64,000 bases of DNA, taken from positions 1 to 64,000 of the forward strand of contig DEYX01000078.1 in NCBI GenBank assembly GCA_002365025.1, written 5' to 3'. The translations under genes and the position numbers were made by a program. The stretch is from Hungatella sp. UBA3147 (GTDB taxonomy: Bacteria; Bacillota; Clostridia; Lachnospirales; Lachnospiraceae). The notes beneath the pieces were generated by a model, which was not told where the DNA came from, did no database searches, and saw only the letters and a list, made by a program, of their open reading frames with translations. Below, in pieces: positions 42,976 through 51,356 of this stretch; the stretch's first letter is position 1, and every line of letters begins with the position of its first letter.

Positions 42976-43446
42976 ATGATTATGGTTACAACAGATAGAA
43001 TGTTGATCTTCCCGATTTCTAATAAAGAGATGGAAATGAAGGTTCGGGAAGAAACGGATGAGGAAATGAAGCAAGCATATTCTGAAATGCTTGCTGGTTG
43101 CAGAGAAAAACCTGACCAGCGAATTTGGTATGCAATATGGATAATGCAGCTAAAAAACAGCAAACAGATAGTTGGTGACTTGTGCTTTAAAGGTCTGAAT
43201 GATAATGGGAGTGTTGAAATAGGTTACGGGATCAAAAAGGAATATGAGGGTAAGGGACTGATGACGGAAGCGGTTACTGCTATGGCTAAATGGGCAAGCA
43301 ACCAGACTGGTGTATCCTATGTGGAAGCAGAAACAGATCCTAATAATGTTGCATCTCAAAGAGTTCTCCAAAAAGCGGGATTTTTAGTCAATGGTGAAAT
43401 AGGGGAAGAAGGTCCAAGGTTTACGTGGAAGAATGACAAAAACTGA
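42976..43446 (+). CDS. GNAT-family acetyltransferase (RimJ/RimL-like)
   Basis: A 156-residue acetyltransferase. MIMVTTDRMLIFPISNKEME at the start; LKNSKQIVGDLCFKGLNDNG; acetyl-CoA region VEIGYGIKKEYEGKGLMTEA; end VEAETDPNNVASQRVLQKAG FLVNGE. This pattern is close to ribosomal-protein or small-molecule acetyltransferases of the RimJ/RimL type. GGGAGAGAG lies before the ATG. It is probably transcribed from repeat copy 2. The stretch after it (43447-43732) has only gene scraps. Confidence 0.87.
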   Translation: MIMVTTDRMLIFPISNKEMEMKVREETDEEMKQAYSEMLAGCREKPDQRIWYAIWIMQLKNSKQIVGDLCFKGLNDNGSVEIGYGIKKEYEGKGLMTEAVTAMAKWASNQTGVSYVEAETDPNNVASQRVLQKAGFLVNGEIGEEGPRFTWKNDKN

Positions 43447-43732
43447 TTTAGCGATAAGATTATGAGCATGACCTTATTCACCTGGTATCCGCAACACCGA
43501 TAGACAAAAGCAGCTATGCAGATTCTTAACAAGGATGCTTTTTCCAATGAATTAATCAAAGAGATTTGCGAATTGTTGAAGCAAAACATTGTAAGTAAAT
43601 AACCTCATCTTTATCTCCTAAAGTTCAAAGTATAAGCATACCCGGAGATTGGTGGAATATCATAAATTTCAACTCAGTAAATCATGGGCTACAAACAAAT
43701 TTAGTAGTCTTTTTATTTTGAAATATATAAAA
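43447..43732 (+). other. Gap with coding scraps
   Basis: Contains an open piece near 43503-43601 (TKAAMQILNKDAFSNELIKE then ICELLKQNIVSK-stop) with no start or ribosome site. Probably the tail of a lost gene. Nothing else seen. Confidence 0.3.
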
Positions 43733-44101
43733 TTATATAAAAATGGCCTTAATTATTAACCATAAAATTAACAACCAAATGGTAAGTATAGGTAAAGCAT
43801 AATACCATTTCCTGGCTAGGTTTTTTTGTGAAATATTCTGGGCTTCAATTCTACATTTCTCATAGGTTTCTTTCGGTATGAATTTAATTGTAAGAGAAAT
43901 TAATGCAGGAAGTAGAATGATATCATCAACATATCCCAATACAGGAATAAAATCCGGAATAAGATCTACCGGAGATAGTGCATAAAGGATAGTTAATCCA
44001 GCAAAAATTTTTGCTATAATGGGCGTTTCAGAACTCTTTAGAGCTAAGAATAATGCGGGAATATCAGTTTTTAGTTTTAGTGCTCTTTCTTTTAAATTCA
44101 T
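43733..44101 (-). CDS. YkvA-type DUF1232 membrane protein
   Basis: A 122-residue protein with the DUF1232 core: AKIFAGLTILYALSPVDLIP, DFIPVLGYVDDIILLPALIS (about 36-75), then a C-terminal membrane helix ALPILTIWLLILWLIIKAIF. The SPVDLIPDFIPVLGYVDD block is diagnostic. Function unknown. AAGGAATGCC is the only ribosome-site-like sequence upstream. Stands alone. Confidence 0.88.
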   Translation of the reverse strand: MNLKERALKLKTDIPALFLALKSSETPIIAKIFAGLTILYALSPVDLIPDFIPVLGYVDDIILLPALISLTIKFIPKETYEKCRIEAQNISQKNLARKWYYALPILTIWLLILWLIIKAIFI

Positions 44102-44332
44102 TAAGGCATTCCTTTACTTATATTCATTATTTATTTGCTTACCTTACTATGCCATAAGTATCTAAAAAAATCAATATATCAAACGGATATTGAATGGAGG
44201 TTAAGTGATGTTTACAGCGGGAGAAGCAAGGGGAATTGCTGTTGATTCTTAAAGTGATGATTGCATGGGGGGGAGCAAATATCTGATACGATTGTAAAAT
44301 TATTATTTAAAGTATTGCCGCACATTATAAAA

Positions 44333-44381
44333 TTAATATTGATAGTTAGTAAGTATGGTGGTATTCTACTCATGAAGGTTA
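44333..44381 (+). repeat. 49-bp dispersed promoter repeat, copy 3
   Basis: Same 49-bp unit with TTGATA-N17-TATTCT, 29 bp before msrA. The preceding gap (44102-44332) also holds a 14-codon frame starting MFTAGEARGIAVDS with GGAGG upstream, probably a fragment. Confidence 0.88.
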
Positions 44382-44409
44382 ATTTGACGAATGAAAACAG
44401 GTGAATACT

Positions 44410-44883
44410 ATGGTTGAAACAATATATTTTGCCGGTGGCTGCCTATGGGGTGTACAAGCATTTATCAAAACACTAAAAGGAGTTATTAATACTCAAGCAG
44501 GACGAGCAAATGGTTATTCAAATACTCTCGAAGGCGAATATGATGATTATGCTGAATGCGTAAAAACAGAATTTGACCCTGAAATTGTAACTGTTACACA
44601 ACTAATGGATTATTTTTTTGAGATTATAGATCCTTACAGTGTGAATAAGCAAGGTAATGATGTTGGAAAAAAATACCGCACAGGTGTATATAGTAAAGTG
44701 CCTCAACATTTGGAAGATGCCAAGAATTATATAACAGAAAGAGCTGATAGGGACAAAATTGTGGTGGAAGTTCTGCCATTAATGAATTACGTTAAAAGTG
44801 CAGATGAACATCAGGATAGATTAGATAGGTGCCCGAATGACTATTGTCATATTCCTAAAGATTTATTACACAAATATTCATAA
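44410..44883 (+). CDS. msrA: Peptide methionine-S-sulfoxide reductase MsrA
   Basis: A 157-residue MsrA that reduces (S)-methionine sulfoxide in proteins. The catalytic motif is FAGGCLWGVQAF (usual GCFWG; Phe is Leu here), with the nucleophile Cys at about 11. Other blocks: GRANGYSNTLEGEYDDYAEC VKTEFDP, DPYSVNKQGNDVGKKYRTGV and ADEHQDRLDRCPNDYCHIP. Resolving Cys may be among the two C-terminal ones. The ATG at 44410 has AGGTG 6 bp upstream; the GTG at 44401 overlaps it. Transcribed from repeat copy 3 and ends in terminator repeat T2. Confidence 0.92.
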   Translation: MVETIYFAGGCLWGVQAFIKTLKGVINTQAGRANGYSNTLEGEYDDYAECVKTEFDPEIVTVTQLMDYFFEIIDPYSVNKQGNDVGKKYRTGVYSKVPQHLEDAKNYITERADRDKIVVEVLPLMNYVKSADEHQDRLDRCPNDYCHIPKDLLHKYS

Positions 44884-44934
44884 CTCACTGTTATGAGTAT
44901 AATATGAAGCCGGAAAAATCAAATATAAAGAAGA

Positions 44935-45012
44935 CTACTAGCTATCAGTATTTAGCTGGTAATTTTTTAATGTAATAATTTAAATCATGAAAATTGAAAT
45001 TTGTCCGTGACA
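44935..45012 (+). repeat. Terminator-type repeat T2
   Basis: CTACTAGC .. GCTGGTAA followed by TTTTTT (44935-44968), with similarity to T1 continuing through TGAAATTTG. It ends msrA. Confidence 0.65.
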
Positions 45013-45109
45013 ATCAAATGATCAGAGAACAGAATAGAAGAACCAAGAGAGGCGAGTAAATTTGGATTATCTATACTGCATTATTATGGAAGTATCGTAA
45101 GTATTACAT

Positions 45110-45140
45110 AGAAAATACCGGTGTATAATCCACCGGTATT
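45110..45140 (-). terminator. Terminator of the 45184-45687 gene
   Basis: AATACCGGTG (45114-45123) / CACCGGTATT (45131-45140), a 10-bp perfect stem; on the minus strand it is followed by TTC and a T-rich stretch. Confidence 0.65.
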
Positions 45141-45183
45141 CAATCATCAAGTATGCTTTTCATTCGAAAAATGTCAAAACGGT

Positions 45184-45687
45184 TTAGTGATTGCTCATAT
45201 ATTCTTTTTTTAACCTGTTAAATTCCGATTCTAATCGGTAATCATTTCTCTTTTTTATGTATTCAGCAATACCATCCTTAAAAGACGGTTTGGCAAATAT
45301 AAAGATTCGGTACAGTAGGCGTATTCCCCAGAAAAGAGAAAAGATGACACAAATGAGTACTTTTGTGCCATAATCCCAGATTATGGCGAATGATGCAAAA
45401 CACAATAGAATAAGCATATAATCCAAAGCTTGGGATAAAAGATTTTTCTTTATTGCCAGTCTGCGTTTTGCAAGTTCTAGGATAGTGTTGTCGTCAGGAG
45501 TTTGAATGTTCAGGATGCCGTCAGAGTCAACATTTGTTGAAGAATTTACACTTTGTACGATACTTTCTGTAGTCATTAAATTTCCCTCCACATACTGTAG
45601 TTTCATGCGAATAGTATCTTCAGAGATCCACTCTGCCCGTTGATTTTTAACCAGTTGCCGGGCACGTTTCAGATAAGTTGGTTCCAA
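45184..45687 (-). CDS. Two-helix membrane protein, unknown
   Basis: A 167-residue protein with a soluble N-terminal region (MEPTYLKRARQLVKNQRAEW, ISEDTIRMKL) and two membrane helices (ALDYMLILLCFASFAIIWDY; VLICVIFSLFWGIRLLYRIF), then a charged C-terminal tail (YIKKRNDYRLESEFNRLKKE). The topology resembles 2TM-domain proteins, but I do not recognise the family. The initial ATG has only a weak ribosome site; AGAGGTGATATT lies about 40 bp upstream. Likely real because of its length, composition and own terminator. Confidence 0.62.
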   Translation of the reverse strand: MEPTYLKRARQLVKNQRAEWISEDTIRMKLQYVEGNLMTTESIVQSVNSSTNVDSDGILNIQTPDDNTILELAKRRLAIKKNLLSQALDYMLILLCFASFAIIWDYGTKVLICVIFSLFWGIRLLYRIFIFAKPSFKDGIAEYIKKRNDYRLESEFNRLKKEYMSNH

Positions 45688-45908
45688 AGAAATATTGCTA
45701 TAATCTACTACATTAATTTGTTTGATATAATATCACCTCTTTATATGTTTTTTGTTATGGGTGTCTCCCCGTGCAGTTCGTTTTTTATTATGGGTGCCTC
45801 CCCCTCTGCAAGTAATATCATATCATAGTTTTATTGTCTGCTCAACATTTTTAAGAATGTACGTGGTGAACTAATATAATATTATTAAAGCAAAAGGATG
45901 CTGAAGAT

Positions 45909-46114
45909 ATGGATTTGGAATATGAAAGAATAATTATCAGAGATTTAATATTAAAGGATGCTTCGGCATTTATAAATATGGCTTCCGATGGCTCCTTAAT
46001 AGATATTTTTGGTGATTGTAGTGAATGTTAAAGATGGATGAGTGGCTGGGTCAAAAAAGCAATTAGTTGTACAGCAAGAACGATCCGTATTATGATTATT
46101 TAGCATTAAACTGA
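45909..46114 (+). pseudogene. N-terminal remnant of a GNAT acetyltransferase
   Basis: From ATG 45909: MDLEYERIIIRDLILKDASA, FINMASDGSLIDIFGDCSEC, then TAA (46029-46031). Continuing in frame gives RWMSGWVKKAIS, and a +1 frame gives NDPYYDYLALN, so at least one stop and one frameshift occur. The domain is truncated. The gap from 45688 to here holds a duplicated ATGGGTG(T/C)CTCCCC motif (45759-45772, 45790-45803) and nothing else I can name. Confidence 0.6.
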
Positions 46115-46153
46115 GAGTGACCGAAGCTCTGGCTTCGGCCAAGGAATAAGAAA

Positions 46154-46408
46154 TTAACCTAAAGTGTAATCTTTTTTACTTAAATTCCAACTGCGGACAC
46201 CAAGGTCGGTGTTAAGTTCATATTTATTGCAACAATCGTTACAATGAATATTAACAACATGTTCTTCAAAACCAGGAATGAAATTGTGTTCTTCTAAGAT
46301 TTTGCCTTTTCCGCATGGGCACTCATATTCAAAGTGCTCGATAATGCCCGGGCCAGTACCGTAGCCGGCGTGTCCCTTGGCTATTGAATTAGTTAATTTG
46401 GTTTTCAT
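46154..46408 (-). CDS. Small zinc-ribbon-like conserved protein
   Basis: An 84-residue protein from ATG 46408 (ATTGGAGG upstream). MKTKLTNSIAKGHAGYGTGP, GIIEHFEYECPCGKGKILEE, VVNIHCNDCCNKYELNTDLG. CPCG..CNDCC forms a probable zinc-ribbon. I recognise similar short orphan proteins in Firmicutes but know no function. The longer frame to 46516 adds an unlikely N-terminus before a good ribosome site. The last part of this gene is duplicated 0.6 kb away (46785-46834). Confidence 0.72.
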   Translation of the reverse strand: MKTKLTNSIAKGHAGYGTGPGIIEHFEYECPCGKGKILEEHNFIPGFEEHVVNIHCNDCCNKYELNTDLGVRSWNLSKKDYTLG

Positions 46409-46834
46409 TTGTAAACCTCCAATATTACAAGTATGATAACAAAGCAATATAAAGAGAGGGTAATAAAAGTATAAATTTTTTAAAAAGTTAATCTGAAATT
46501 TTAAAGGTATTAACATGATAGATTTATTTGTTTATGATGTGTCATTGTTATATTCATAGGAAAGAAAATCTAGCGGGATTTATGATATACGGTTGATAGG
46601 TGTAAATAAGAAAATAACATTGATTCAGCATAATATGTCCGACTTGTCTACCTGGATTCCGAAAGAATTTGAACTCAACTTAACATACGCAGATGATAAG
46701 GTTGCGTTCTCAGACTACTTAAAATCTTTAAGACAAGCTGTTCTTGAAGATACCATCAAAAAGATTGATGAAGTAAAGTAACCCCTTTTTTACTTAAATT
46801 CCAACTGCGGACGACAAGGCTGGTGTTATGTTCA
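46171..46834. repeat. 50-bp direct duplication of the zinc-ribbon gene 3' end
   Basis: 46171-46220 (coding for the last residues of the zinc-ribbon gene) and 46785-46834 match at about 45 of 50 positions in the same orientation. The second copy is a gene scrap. Confidence 0.78.
46593..46781 (+). CDS. Short open frame, possibly a C-terminal fragment
   Basis: A 62-codon frame from a TTG: ..LIQHNMSDLSTWIPKEFELN and LTYADDKVAFSDYLKSLRQ, ending VLEDTIKKIDEVK. The protein-like composition suggests it was coding, but there is no ribosome site and it looks like the tail of a longer protein. No family recognised. It is followed at once by the duplicated zinc-ribbon scrap. May be dead. Confidence 0.3.
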   Translation: MIGVNKKITLIQHNMSDLSTWIPKEFELNLTYADDKVAFSDYLKSLRQAVLEDTIKKIDEVK

Positions 46835-47038
46835 AGTAAAATAGACTTATAAAAGATATTTAGGGAAGAGTAAGAGTATAAATAAAGAATTTTGGAATGC
46901 AATCTAACTTTATTTACAAAGTAGATTATGGATATTAAAAAAATACATCATCAATGGATGGTGGAGGTATTGATATCTGGAAAGGTACGGCACCTGAATA
47001 GAAAGTCGATGCCATCTTATGTATTGTTGATTTGTTAA

Positions 47039-47063
47039 AGAGGCAGTGCTATGCACTGCCTCT
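47039..47063 (-). terminator. Perfect hairpin after the DUF2935 gene
   Basis: AGAGGCAGTGC-TAT-GCACTGCCTCT, 11-bp stem, with only a short T run (TTT) on the minus strand. The gap 46835-47038 has coding scraps (SMDGGGIDIWKGTAPE) but no gene. Confidence 0.6.
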
Positions 47064-47140
47064 AAGCAAAATATGCAAGAATGGCCGCTGACCGCGCCCT
47101 CGATGTTAGTAGTATAGAGTAGAATCTATTTAAAAGAATA

Positions 47141-48046
47141 TTAAGATAATTGTCGAAGCAACCGGATATAATGGTTTGATTCACGCAGCACATGATCCGC
47201 CAACAAAGGCAAAATAATACTGCGTATTTTGCATTCATTGATTCCTTTTGTGCCCGCTTCTTTGAAGTCGCGGTACTTTTCAGTTTTCTTCAAGGTTGTA
47301 TCCGTTACGCTGTCAATGGTCATATCAGTAGCCGTCATTGCCGCTCGCATTAGATTATTATATTCCCCGGCAAAATCATTTGCTGTATTTATGAGGTCGC
47401 ATTCCGTTGGATCAAGCAACCCCCGGATAAATAATGCATGTTCCATCATAATCTGATCCCAGAACAGCTCGGTTTCTTTTAGGTTTTCCTCTGGATTCTG
47501 CCGATTTTCCAGCGCGATTAAATGGCTATGATACAATTTGGCTTCACGTAAGATATGATCAATAAGCAGCGGGTAGTTTGCCGTGAACATACGACAGGAC
47601 AAAACATCATTCAATAATCCTGTTTTGAAACCGATAAGGCCTTCCAGCATAGGTCTGACGAGGGCATTTAGCTGACTTACCTGCTGTATCAATGCAGGAG
47701 TAATCAAAGGATTGGCTTCACCATAAAGTGCTTCTTCCAGCCTCGTGATCTCCTGATTGATGGCTATGCCGGTGAAGTATTGTGTTTTTTGTTCGCTGCC
47801 AAGGGTGTAATCTGTGACGATTTCACCGGAGGACGCCACAAGTGGACTGATAATGCCATTCCCCAACACTACAGCATTATGTAAAATAGTCTCAAACTGC
47901 TGCTTGTATTGATCTGCAACTTTGGAAAAGTCAGGATTGGCAGGAGTAAAGCCAGCCTCTAAGAATAAGGAATGTTCTTTCATGATGCGTCCAAAAAACA
48001 TATTTAGCTCTAGTGATAGAATTACATATTGCTGTTCAGTAATCAT
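47141..48046 (-). CDS. DUF2935 protein, duplicated four-helix metal-binding fold
   Basis: A 301-residue protein with two similar helical halves. Half 1: LELNMFFGRIMKEHSLFLEA and LLIDHILREAKLYHSHLIAL. Half 2: ELFWDQIMMEHALFIRGLLD and LLADHVLRESNHYIRLLRQL. Each half has EH and D-H-x-x-R-E/H patterns giving a ferritin/hemerythrin-like di-metal site. This is the DUF2935 family of Firmicutes. No enzymatic role is known to me. AAAGGAGA precedes the ATG. Stands alone. CATATGATA upstream resembles a sigma-K -10 but lacks a matching -35. Confidence 0.87.
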   Translation of the reverse strand: MITEQQYVILSLELNMFFGRIMKEHSLFLEAGFTPANPDFSKVADQYKQQFETILHNAVVLGNGIISPLVASSGEIVTDYTLGSEQKTQYFTGIAINQEITRLEEALYGEANPLITPALIQQVSQLNALVRPMLEGLIGFKTGLLNDVLSCRMFTANYPLLIDHILREAKLYHSHLIALENRQNPEENLKETELFWDQIMMEHALFIRGLLDPTECDLINTANDFAGEYNNLMRAAMTATDMTIDSVTDTTLKKTEKYRDFKEAGTKGINECKIRSIILPLLADHVLRESNHYIRLLRQLS

Positions 48047-48274
48047 AGGAAATCTCCTTTATTGTTCTACCAGTATCATATGACGGAGCTGATGGTTTAT
48101 TAACTGAAAAAACAAAAAAATGTTTTGTTATGCGTTGCTTTTCATATCAATTGCAATGAATTATAAGGGTCTTGGCTTATTTTACGTGCAAATATTTTCA
48201 GGTTGAACTTTACAATAGAAATAGTTATACTTATTTTATGCGGGGCCAGCCGGCAAGTAGTAAAGGAATGAGCC

Positions 48275-50971
48275 ATGCAGGAAAGGGTACGTTTAACCGA
48301 AGCGATCAGGAAGATGAGATTACGAAGACCACGAAAAAGCATGTCAATTCAAAATGTGACAATCGTCACATTTATTTGTCTGTTCCTTTTGTCCCTGGTG
48401 ACTATTGAAAAACTTGTTTTGGACAATTGGCAATCTTCCATAACCAGAGAGACTGCCGGAATTTCTGAAAAGATGAATCAGGATGTGATTGAAAAGATGA
48501 ATTCATTTTTCAGGGTTCCAGTTACGGCAAATGAACTAGGGAAAAAGTTGATTGAAAATAAAACCATTGATTTTTTAAACGAAAAGAGTCGCAACTCTTT
48601 TTTTATTGGCATTTTAGAATCTTATGAAAAAGAGATTTACAGTTTTACATATGCATCGGTTGATGGAGAATACTATGGGGTTCTAAGAAATAATAAGGGG
48701 GAACTTGAACTCATAAAAAGTAATGATGAAACTGGCGGAGAAAGTTGGCGCTGTGACATAAATGAGGATATGACAGCGGGGGCGTTGATACGAAACACAG
48801 GCACCTTTGATCCCAGGCTGCAGGAATGGTATCAGGCGGCTGAAAAAGAGAAGAGGCCTGTTTTTTCGCCAATATACAGAGATTTCATCGTCAATGACCT
48901 GGCAGTGTCTGTTTCATGTCCTGTATATGATGAGGGAGGAACGCTTAAGGGTATTTTAGGGACCCATATGCTTCTTTCCGATGTTGGGGATTATCTGAAA
49001 AACGAGGGAGCCGGTTTCAAGGGCTACGTGTCTGTTATAGAGAAAGACTCCCGGTATTTAATTGCAAATTCCATGGGAGAGGATAATTATACCGCAGCTG
49101 GTTACGGATCACTGAAAAGAAATACAATCGATGACCTTTCCCTTCCGGTCTGGAAGAACAGTTACGAGAAGTATTGTAAATCCCAGAAGACAGAATTCTC
49201 ATGGAAGGCGGGAGAAACGGATTGGTATTCGAACGTACAGGAATACCGGAAAGCAGGTCTTGACTGGGTCATTATTTCGGTGATTCCGGGAAGTTTTTTG
49301 GCCGCAGAGCTGAACCGGAATATCGGGGTTTCGGCGGAACTGGCTGTTATTGCCGGCGCTGTTTCCATATGTATTTTTTTCTTGATCATCCGAAGGCTTT
49401 ATAAGCCTATCAATGGCTTGCTGACCATCGCGGAGAACATTTCAGCAGGGAATTTAGAGCAAAGAGTGGAGATTGTAAGGAATGATGAAATAGGAAGAAT
49501 ATCCAATGTATTTAACCGCCTGGCAGATAATCTGCTTGATATGGTCAAGCATCTGGAAAGTATTGTTGAAATGCGCACCAAGGAGTTAAATAAGGCAAAT
49601 GAGATATTAAGGGAGAGTCAGTCCCAGCTTCAGCTCATACTGGATACCGCGGCGGAAGCTATATTAGGTACAGATTTAAATGGAAGATTCACATTCTGCA
49701 ACAAAAGCTGTCTGTGCCTTCTGGGATATTCAAAGCCCGAGGAATTGCTGGGAAGCGATATGCAGTTTTTTGCAGATTTTCTTAGTCCTGAAAAGAATGG
49801 AGGGGAAAGAACCGGTGTGCTTAGACGGGCCGACGGTACCTGCTTTGATGCAGAGTACCGCGCTCTGCCTCAATTAAAGGAAGGAAAGCATGTTGGGTAT
49901 GTCATAACCTTTGCCGATATTACCGAGCGAAAGAAGGGGGAGGAAAAGATCCGCTTTTTAAGCTATCATGATCCTCTGACCGGATTGGTAAACCGGAGGC
50001 GTTTTGAGCAGGAGATGAAGAAAGCAGACACGCAGCAGAACCAGCCGGTTTCCCTGATTTTTCTGGATTTAAACGGCTTAAAGCTCATCAATGATACATT
50101 TGGACATACGGCCGGAGATGAATTCATAGTTAAGGTCGCCCAGGTCTTGAAAAAGAACTGCCGGGAAGGGGATGTTGCCGCACGGATCGGCGGCGATGAA
50201 TTTACGATGCTGCTTCCCCGTACGTCGGAGGAAGAGGCGGAGTCCATTGCTTCGAGGGTAAAAGATCAGGTTTCAGTGGAAAAGGTAAATATGGTGTCAT
50301 GCAGTGTTGCGGTTGGAATTGGAACAAAGGCCAAGCACTGGCAGAAGATTGAACGGATCCTGGAGACAGCAGAGAACGAGATGTATAAGGAGAAGAGCAT
50401 TTCTTCCATAAATTTTGGAGTTCATGCAATTAACGGCATTATCACTTCACTTCATATGAAAAGTCCATGGGAGAAAAAACACTCAGAAGAAGTCAGCAGG
50501 CTGTGCGAAAGAATCGGCGTGGCTATGGGGCTTCCTGAAACAGAAATTAAGAAACTACGGGATGGAGCATACCTCCACGATATCGGTAAGATTACCCTGA
50601 GTGAGTCGATTCTTGAAAAGACTCATGAACAACTGACGGAAGCAGAGCATGAGATGATGAGACAGCATCCGGCAATCGGATACCGCATCCTGAATCTGTC
50701 CCAGGAAACACTGGACCTTGCCAATGGTGTGTACGGACATCATGAATGCTGGGATGGTTCCGGGTATCCCAAGGGTTTAAAGGGCGAGGAGATCCCGCTT
50801 ATTTCCCGTATTTTATCTGTAGCAGAAGGGTATGAGAGAATCTTAAACCGGGAAAATAACCGGGAAGCGGGAAAAGAAAAGGCGCTGCAAGCCATTTTAA
50901 ATGGTTCCGGACAAAAGTATGATCCAACGATTGCTGAATTGTTTATAGTCATCATGAAGGAGAATAAATAA
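48275..50971 (+). CDS. Membrane receptor with Cache, HAMP, PAS, GGDEF and HD-GYP domains
   Basis: An 898-residue cyclic-di-GMP protein. First membrane helix about 28-48; extracellular dCache about 50-345 (ASVDGEYYGVLRNNKGELEL, TGTFDPRLQEWYQAAEKEKR); second helix about 350-372; HAMP to about 425; PAS about 450-560; GGDEF about 565-715 with intact GGDEF at 639-643 and an RxxD inhibitory site (REGD) five residues upstream; HD-GYP about 720-895 with His768-Asp769 (HDIGKI) and HHE at 822-824 (HHECWDGSGYPKGL). Both synthesis and breakdown of c-di-GMP are possible. The late Asp of the HD-GYP metal site appears replaced (SVAEGYERI). AAAGGA precedes the ATG. Single gene. Confidence 0.93.
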   Translation: MQERVRLTEAIRKMRLRRPRKSMSIQNVTIVTFICLFLLSLVTIEKLVLDNWQSSITRETAGISEKMNQDVIEKMNSFFRVPVTANELGKKLIENKTIDFLNEKSRNSFFIGILESYEKEIYSFTYASVDGEYYGVLRNNKGELELIKSNDETGGESWRCDINEDMTAGALIRNTGTFDPRLQEWYQAAEKEKRPVFSPIYRDFIVNDLAVSVSCPVYDEGGTLKGILGTHMLLSDVGDYLKNEGAGFKGYVSVIEKDSRYLIANSMGEDNYTAAGYGSLKRNTIDDLSLPVWKNSYEKYCKSQKTEFSWKAGETDWYSNVQEYRKAGLDWVIISVIPGSFLAAELNRNIGVSAELAVIAGAVSICIFFLIIRRLYKPINGLLTIAENISAGNLEQRVEIVRNDEIGRISNVFNRLADNLLDMVKHLESIVEMRTKELNKANEILRESQSQLQLILDTAAEAILGTDLNGRFTFCNKSCLCLLGYSKPEELLGSDMQFFADFLSPEKNGGERTGVLRRADGTCFDAEYRALPQLKEGKHVGYVITFADITERKKGEEKIRFLSYHDPLTGLVNRRRFEQEMKKADTQQNQPVSLIFLDLNGLKLINDTFGHTAGDEFIVKVAQVLKKNCREGDVAARIGGDEFTMLLPRTSEEEAESIASRVKDQVSVEKVNMVSCSVAVGIGTKAKHWQKIERILETAENEMYKEKSISSINFGVHAINGIITSLHMKSPWEKKHSEEVSRLCERIGVAMGLPETEIKKLRDGAYLHDIGKITLSESILEKTHEQLTEAEHEMMRQHPAIGYRILNLSQETLDLANGVYGHHECWDGSGYPKGLKGEEIPLISRILSVAEGYERILNRENNREAGKEKALQAILNGSGQKYDPTIAELFIVIMKENK

Positions 50972-51004
50972 TGCTGCCCCATCATTGTATTTCCTGGATT
51001 GGCG

Positions 51005-51115
51005 AATGGTTGTTCAGCAACAGCAGAGGAAAGTGCGGCGACCAGTGAAGAGCTTTTAAGCCAGATGCAGATGTTAAAAGAACGGGTTATGGAGTTTCAG
51101 TTAACACAGTCTTAG
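51005..51115 (+). pseudogene. C-terminal scrap of a methyl-accepting chemotaxis protein
   Basis: Open frame [20 protein letters not shown] then MQMLKERVMEFQLTQS-stop. [13 protein letters not shown] is the typical end of MCP signalling domains. Nothing before it is MCP-like, so it is a remnant left between the receptor gene and the cysteine-importer leader. Confidence 0.7.
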
Positions 51116-51136
51116 AAGAAGGGTTATAAAAAATGA

Positions 51137-51179
51137 TTGACAAATGGGCAGGATGGTAGTATATTAAACATATATGTTT
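51137..51179 (+). promoter_or_regulatory. Strong sigma-A promoter with palindrome at the start site
   Basis: TTGACA (51137-51142), 17-bp spacer, TATATT (51160-51165). A 14-bp perfect palindrome AAACATATATGTTT (51166-51179) covers the expected start site and may bind a repressor. Confidence 0.8.
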
Positions 51180-51207
51180 GGTATGTATAAGGAGAAGTCA
51201 AAACGAT

Positions 51208-51315
51208 ATGAAAACGAACTGCGTATGTAACATGAATCTTATGATGAATTGTTGCTGCTGTAGATGCTTCATGAGAAGAGATACAGTTTATTTACGTGTG
51301 CGTTTTGGTATCTGA
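51208..51315 (+). CDS. Cys-rich leader peptide (35 aa) of the cysteine-type ABC importer
   Basis: ATG at 51208 with AAGGAGAAG upstream; a 35-codon frame to TGA at 51313-51315. It starts MKTNCVCNMNLMMNCCCCRC and ends in an Arg-rich segment (RRDTVYLRVRFGI). Seven of the first 20 residues are Cys, including four in a row (15-18). It sits between a strong promoter and a strong intrinsic terminator, upstream of an importer whose binding protein resembles the cysteine-binding CjaA. Part of the Cys-codon stretch (51259-51270) can pair with the 5' arm of the terminator in 10 of 12 positions. This layout suggests ribosome-mediated attenuation by cysteine. The peptide itself need have no further function. 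Confidence 0.68.
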   Translation: MKTNCVCNMNLMMNCCCCRCFMRRDTVYLRVRFGI

Positions 51316-51356
51316 TTTCCAATTTTTATCCTGAGACATAGGGAAAATAAATGGAA

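Noticed and set aside
41683..45012. Integron attC-like sites
   Set aside because: The T repeats are hairpins near gene ends but lack attC core sites, and no integron integrase is in the window.
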